Shown piece after piece: positions 60,144 through 64,000 of a stretch of 64,000 nucleotides of DNA. Positions within the stretch are counted from its first letter, which is position 1. Each line of letters opens with the position of its first letter. The notes under the pieces were generated by a model. The model ran no database searches. It was given only the letters and a program-made list of their open reading frames with translations, and was not told the DNA's origin. The DNA comes from CAYWEM01 sp964457225 (GTDB taxonomy: Bacteria; Acidobacteriota; Aminicenantia; UBA2199). The stretch spans positions 14,449 to 78,448 of the forward strand of contig CAYWEM010000014.1 in the NCBI GenBank assembly GCA_964457225.1, read 5' to 3'. The position numbers and the translations under genes were made by a program.

Positions 60144-62225
60144 ATGAAACCTTTCTTTTCAGGCAAAAAAACCTTACTGATCCCGGTCCTGCTGTTCATG
60201 GCGCTGGCCTTGTTTCTGCCGGCCCAGTCCGGCCGGGCCGCCCGCCGGGCCCTGGCCGAGCGGGAAGCCCAGCTGGCCGAAAGGTACCGCCAGTGGCTGG
60301 AACTGGTGACCCACATCAGCAGTGAGCAGGAAAGAGAAATCTTCCTGATGCTGGAGAACGACCGGGACCGTGACATGTACATGGACCTGTTCTGGAAGGT
60401 CAGGGATCCGACGCCGGGAACGGTGGAAAACGAGTTCAAGGAAGAGCACCTGAAGAGGTTTTCCTACGCCAACCACCACTTCGGCCGCGGCACGGCCCGG
60501 GCCGGCTGGCAGACCGACATGGGCCGCATCCACATTATCCTGGGCCAGCCTTCTTCAATCAGCCGGGAGGAGTTTTCCTCCGAACTGGTGCCGATACAAC
60601 TCTGGTCCTATTACGGTGATACCACCCAGGGTTTTCCCAGCCATTTCTGGGTGGTCTTTTTCAAGCGCGGCGACGCCGGTGAATACAAGCTGTTCAACCC
60701 GGCCATCGACGGGCCGGACGCCCTGCTGCGCGATCGTTCAAATGTAGACCTGGGCAACCTGGAGAGCGTCTATACACGCATCCACGAAATCGATCCCATC
60801 CTGGCCCAGGCCGCTTTCACCCTGATCCCAGATGAGGGGATTTCTCATTTCCGTCCTTCCGTGGCCAGCGCCTCTCTGCTCAACCAGGTCATCGAACTGC
60901 CGCGCCGCCGGGTCAAGACCACCTATGCCACCGAGTTCATGAAGTTCAAAGGCCTGGTCAAGGTGGACTACGCCACCAATTACCTGGAAAGCCGCAACGA
61001 TGTCCAGATCTTTCACGAGGCGGCCAGCGGCCTCAGTTTCCTGCACCTGGCCATGCAGCCGCAAAGGGTGTCGGTGGACTACTCCCAGGAGCGGGACGAG
61101 CATTATTTCAATTACCAGTTGCACGTCAGCCTGCGCCGGGGCGATGCCCCGGTGTTCGAGTACAGCAAGAGATTCACGGTGTACGCCCGGGAAAGGGAAA
61201 TGCTGGAAAGATTCGGCAACGGGGTGCTGATCGCCGATTACTTCCCGGTGGTAGAAGGTGAGTACAAGCTGATGGCCATGCTGGAAAACTCGGTGCAGAA
61301 GGAATTCAGTTATTTTGAACAGCAAATTTCGGTCAAGCCGCAGTCAAGCCAGATACCGCAGCTGGTCGGTCCGCTTCTGACTCCCGAGCTGAGCGAAGTC
61401 AGGCGCTTCGCCATCCTGCCCTATAAATTCGCCGATATCGAGCTGGTACCGGCGCCGGGAGATGAATACGGCCGCCAGGAGACAGTTCACGTGGTCCTGC
61501 CGGTCGATCGCCGCTCCTACAAGCAGGAACTGATCCTGGAAGTTGAAACCGAGGGCGGCGGCCTGGATGCGCGCCGCTTCGTTTTGCCGGCTGACAAGCG
61601 CAGTGCCGTTTTTCACTATTCCCTGGCCGGGCTTGAGCCGGGATTCTATACCCTGCGCGCCAGGCTGCTTTCCCCGGCGGGAGCGGTGCTCGATTCCGGG
61701 CGCCGCGATTTCACGGTTTCTTTGCAGCCCAGGGTGCCAAGGCCGGGAGTGGCTTCCCGCCTGACTTCACTGGATAACCGGCATTTCTTCATGCATATCG
61801 CCGCCGGCCAGTACGAACGCCAGAATAGGCCGCAACAGGCCCTGGAAATGTATCAACGCGCCCTGGAGGCCGGCCCGGAAAACTATGCACTGATAAGCGA
61901 TTTCGCCGCTTTCCTGCTGCGCCGCGGCGATTTCTCCGCCGCCCTGCAGGTGATCAACAGGCTGCGGGATGTTACGGAACAAGCTTTCAGTTTTCACGCC
62001 CTGCTGGGCCGCAGTGCTTTCCTGCAGGACAATCATACCCTGGCCGTGGAACAGCTCAGGCAGGCGGTCAAGCTTTACGACAGCGATGTCGAAGTGCTGA
62101 ACATGCTGGGCATATCCCTGCTGCGCCAGGGTGAACGCCGGGAAGCGATCAGGGTGCTGGAAGCTTCTTTGCGCATCAACCAGGAACAGCCGGAAATCAG
62201 GAAACTGCTTGAGGAACTGAAATGA
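60144..62225 (+). CDS. GWxTD-domain protein with C-terminal TPRs (paralogue 2)
   Basis: 693 aa. Signal peptide (LLIPVLLFMALALFLPAQS). The GWxTD domain shows IFLMLENDRDRDMYMDLFWK and ARAGWQTDMGRIHIILGQP. A long beta-rich middle precedes TPRs (HIAAGQYERQNRPQQALEMY, LGISLLRQGERREAIRVLE). Homologous over its length to the protein at 52341. Its stop overlaps the next ATG by 4 nt, so it is coupled to a TraF-like outer-membrane protein. Confidence 0.88.
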   Translation: MKPFFSGKKTLLIPVLLFMALALFLPAQSGRAARRALAEREAQLAERYRQWLELVTHISSEQEREIFLMLENDRDRDMYMDLFWKVRDPTPGTVENEFKEEHLKRFSYANHHFGRGTARAGWQTDMGRIHIILGQPSSISREEFSSELVPIQLWSYYGDTTQGFPSHFWVVFFKRGDAGEYKLFNPAIDGPDALLRDRSNVDLGNLESVYTRIHEIDPILAQAAFTLIPDEGISHFRPSVASASLLNQVIELPRRRVKTTYATEFMKFKGLVKVDYATNYLESRNDVQIFHEAASGLSFLHLAMQPQRVSVDYSQERDEHYFNYQLHVSLRRGDAPVFEYSKRFTVYAREREMLERFGNGVLIADYFPVVEGEYKLMAMLENSVQKEFSYFEQQISVKPQSSQIPQLVGPLLTPELSEVRRFAILPYKFADIELVPAPGDEYGRQETVHVVLPVDRRSYKQELILEVETEGGGLDARRFVLPADKRSAVFHYSLAGLEPGFYTLRARLLSPAGAVLDSGRRDFTVSLQPRVPRPGVASRLTSLDNRHFFMHIAAGQYERQNRPQQALEMYQRALEAGPENYALISDFAAFLLRRGDFSAALQVINRLRDVTEQAFSFHALLGRSAFLQDNHTLAVEQLRQAVKLYDSDVEVLNMLGISLLRQGERREAIRVLEASLRINQEQPEIRKLLEELK

Positions 62226-63412
62226 ACAAAAAATGCCGCTTCAAGGCAGGGTTGTCAGCCGTTCTCCTGCTGACCGCAGCCTCTATGGCCGCCGCCGACC
62301 TGCACTGGCGAATGCCCGGCACCCGCTCCCTGGCGTTGGGCTCGGGATCATCGGCCTTTGGCTGGGATCCCTTCGTAATGCTGCTCAACCCGGCCCTGCT
62401 TTCCCTGCAGACCCGCGGGCTTTCAGGCTACCAGTACGGCCAGGATTTCCGGGCCGCCGGGGGCTATGACGACAGGCTTTCCGCCCTGCTTGACCTGGGC
62501 CTGGAAAACTGGTCTGAATTCGATTCCGGGCAACGCAGCCGGGCCCTGGCCGGATTGCGCGAGCTGGCCGAAGAGCCCGGCGGTCTTTTCGGCATCAAGT
62601 CCAGGGCCATGGGATTTGTTTCCCGCGGTTACGGCATCAACGTTCAGTTTCTGCAGGGCACGGTTATCGGTCCCTTCAACGGTCCGGCCCTGGCCAGGGC
62701 CGAATCTGAAGTCAGCGCGGCCGACCTGGCCGCCATGACGGCGAACCTGGCCAATTTGCGGGGCACGGTTATTTCCTTCGGCACCGCGTTTCGCCTGGCC
62801 CAGGGAGTACATGCCGGGGCCGTCCTGCATTATTTCAACGGCGAAATGTCTCTCTTTCAGGAAGGACTGCTGGACGGGTTTTTCCGCAGCGGACTGAACA
62901 GCCGGGATTACTTCGAACTGGCCGTGGAACGCCGCGACCTGAGCCTGAAGAAAATCAGCGCTGACCTTGGACTTTGCATTGAAGCCGGTCCGCACCTGAA
63001 AATAGGCCTGGCCGCCCATCATTTCCCACTGACCAAGGTGGAACTGCCCGGCGGAGAACTGCTCTTTGCCAGGCGTTACCTGGCCGGACTGGCCTTTCAG
63101 CCGGCAGCCGACTGGGGCTTTTACCTGGATGCCGATCTCAGCCCCCTGGCCTCGCTGGTCGGCAATGCGGAGCGTCAGAATCTGACCCTGGGCCTGGAAA
63201 AGGGTTTTTTCCAGAACCAGATGTTTCTGCGGGCCGCCCTGGCCACCAACCTGGCCGCCGAACACCTGCTGGGCAGCCGGGCCGACCTGCGCTATTCATT
63301 CGGCCTGTCTTTCCGCCTGGCCTCGATATCCCTGGACCTGGCCGCGGCCCTTGATCGCGAAGGCCGGCTTGATCTTTTTTCGGCCGGCGCTTTTTTCATC
63401 ATGAAGCAGTAA
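62222..63412 (+). CDS. TraF-like outer-membrane protein
   Basis: 396 aa. A signal peptide (AVLLLTAASMAAA) is followed by MPGTRSLALGSGSSAFGWDPFVMLLNPALL, the opening typical of PorV/TraF_2-type barrels (conserved Asn-Pro-Ala). Alternating hydrophobic strands run to the end. Members are outer-membrane barrels, some of which work in export. It starts inside the stop of the GWxTD gene, which suggests the GWxTD protein and this barrel function together. Confidence 0.75.
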   Translation: MNKKCRFKAGLSAVLLLTAASMAAADLHWRMPGTRSLALGSGSSAFGWDPFVMLLNPALLSLQTRGLSGYQYGQDFRAAGGYDDRLSALLDLGLENWSEFDSGQRSRALAGLRELAEEPGGLFGIKSRAMGFVSRGYGINVQFLQGTVIGPFNGPALARAESEVSAADLAAMTANLANLRGTVISFGTAFRLAQGVHAGAVLHYFNGEMSLFQEGLLDGFFRSGLNSRDYFELAVERRDLSLKKISADLGLCIEAGPHLKIGLAAHHFPLTKVELPGGELLFARRYLAGLAFQPAADWGFYLDADLSPLASLVGNAERQNLTLGLEKGFFQNQMFLRAALATNLAAEHLLGSRADLRYSFGLSFRLASISLDLAAALDREGRLDLFSAGAFFIMKQ

Positions 63413-63462
63413 GCATCCGGAATAACCCGGCTTCGCTTGCAGTCCTGAAATACCCGCATCAA

Positions 63463-63481
63463 AAAAATACCGGATATTTTT
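63463..63481 (+). terminator. weak AT-rich hairpin after the TraF-like gene
   Basis: AAAAATA and TATTTTT form a 7-bp stem around a CCGGA loop, ending in a T-rich tail. It could end the upstream operon, but a stem of A-T pairs is weak. Confidence 0.3.
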
Positions 63482-63500
63482 ATTGAAACGGCGCTGGTGA

Positions 63501-63529
63501 TTGACTTTTTTATTTTAATTATTTAGAAT
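63501..63529 (+). promoter_or_regulatory. promoter with leaderless geometry (pilB)
   Basis: TTGACT (63501-63506), a 17-nt spacer and TAGAAT (63524-63529). Eight nt separate it from the ATG at 63538, and there is no Shine-Dalgarno. Confidence 0.6.
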
Positions 63530-63537
63530 CTTGGGCA

Positions 63538-64000
63538 ATGGCACTAAGGATCGGAGATTTACTGCTTAAGGAAAACAAGATAAACCAGGAACAGCTCCAG
63601 CATGCCCTGGAAATTCAGAAGAAAGAACCGGGAAAACTGGGCTCGGTGCTGATCAGGCTGGGCTACGCATCCGAGGAAGACATCGCCCAGGTGCTCAGCA
63701 AGCAGTTCGGTTACCCGTCCATCAATCTTTCCAAGTTCGAGATCGACGACAAGGTGCTGGAACTGATCAAACCGGAAACGGCCCGCAAGTACGTGGTCAT
63801 CCCCATTCACCGCATCGGTTCCAACCTGACCCTGGCCATGGCCGATCCCTCGAATCTGTTCGTGCTGGAAGAAATACGCTTCACCACCAACCTGCGCATC
63901 CAGGCCGTGATCGCCCCGGAATCCTCCATTATGCAGGCCATTGACAAGTACTACGGCTCGACCACCGGCATCGAAGTCCAGCGATTTCTCGAAGAAATCG
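63538..64000 (+). CDS. pilB: type IV pilus/type II secretion assembly ATPase, N-terminus (partial)
   Basis: 154 codons are visible and the frame runs off the window. The start MALRIGDLLLKENKINQEQL is the GspE/PilB N-terminal (MshEN) domain, which in some homologues binds c-di-GMP. A second MshEN-like repeat begins at EDIAQVLSKQFGYPSINLSK. The family energises pilus or pseudopilus extension from the cytoplasmic face. The ATPase core with Walker motifs would lie beyond the edge, so PilB versus GspE cannot be decided. Confidence 0.85.
   Translation, partial: MALRIGDLLLKENKINQEQLQHALEIQKKEPGKLGSVLIRLGYASEEDIAQVLSKQFGYPSINLSKFEIDDKVLELIKPETARKYVVIPIHRIGSNLTLAMADPSNLFVLEEIRFTTNLRIQAVIAPESSIMQAIDKYYGSTTGIEVQRFLEEI

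Noticed and set aside
1..64000. tRNA, rRNA, CRISPR, insertion sequence or prophage
   Set aside because: No cloverleaf or T-loop sequence in the gaps, no spaced direct repeats, and no transposase, integrase or phage structural gene was found.

Overview
The window looks like a piece of a GC-rich, Gram-negative, probably anaerobic chromosome from the Acidobacteriota, most likely an Aminicenantes-type lineage. The evidence is three GWxTD-domain proteins, TonB-dependent receptors with an N-terminal carboxypeptidase-regulatory domain, TPR proteins carrying the same domain, an acidobacterial-style VWFA-like protein and a full Rnf complex. This placement is inferred from gene content, not from a phylogeny. 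No rRNA, tRNA, CRISPR array, insertion sequence or phage gene was found.

Layout. 1-7.7 kb: a Tat-exported GH109/Gfo-Idh-MocA protein, a secreted DUF2271-like protein, an ATP-cone/nuclease fusion, smc, a corrinoid adenosyltransferase and a small secreted protein preceded by a possible leaderless small ORF. 7.8-15.5 kb: PBP1A diverging from rnfCDGEAB-acpS. 15.5-25.8 kb: a beta-propeller protein, a tricorn-like S41 protease, a PP-loop ATPase, a tldD/tldE pair (TldD with a Tat signal) and pheA-tyrA. 26-39.9 kb: a DUF1684 protein and a compact minus-strand operon aroF-aroB-aroD-aroEK-aroA-aroC-trpE-trpGD-trpC-trpF-trpB-trpA. It encodes every step from PEP plus erythrose-4-phosphate to tryptophan. 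40-46.3 kb: uvrA-uvrC-uvrB. 46.5-63.4 kb: an envelope region with two TonB-dependent receptors, two TPR proteins, three GWxTD proteins and a TraF-like outer-membrane protein. The window ends inside pilB.

Main observation. Both aromatic amino-acid operons are preceded by unlisted short ORFs whose codons spell runs of aromatic residues just before GC-rich hairpins. The aro-trp leader (39798-39899, minus) contains SFFSYFFYWAVPPAH (Phe, Tyr and Trp codons). The pheA-tyrA leader (25943-26029, minus) contains SYYYFSYPAAGL (Tyr and Phe codons). Each has a sigma70-like promoter placed so that the leader ATG lies at or within a few bases of the predicted transcript start. These look like ribosome-mediated attenuators matched to the products of each operon.

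Other recurring signals. Several genes without a Shine-Dalgarno sequence have a -10 box 6-8 nt before the ATG (the ATP-cone nuclease, PBP1A, a GWxTD lipoprotein, pilB, a small ORF), which suggests leaderless mRNAs. Both TonB-dependent receptor genes carry close matches to the sigma54 -24/-12 promoter (GG-N10-GC).
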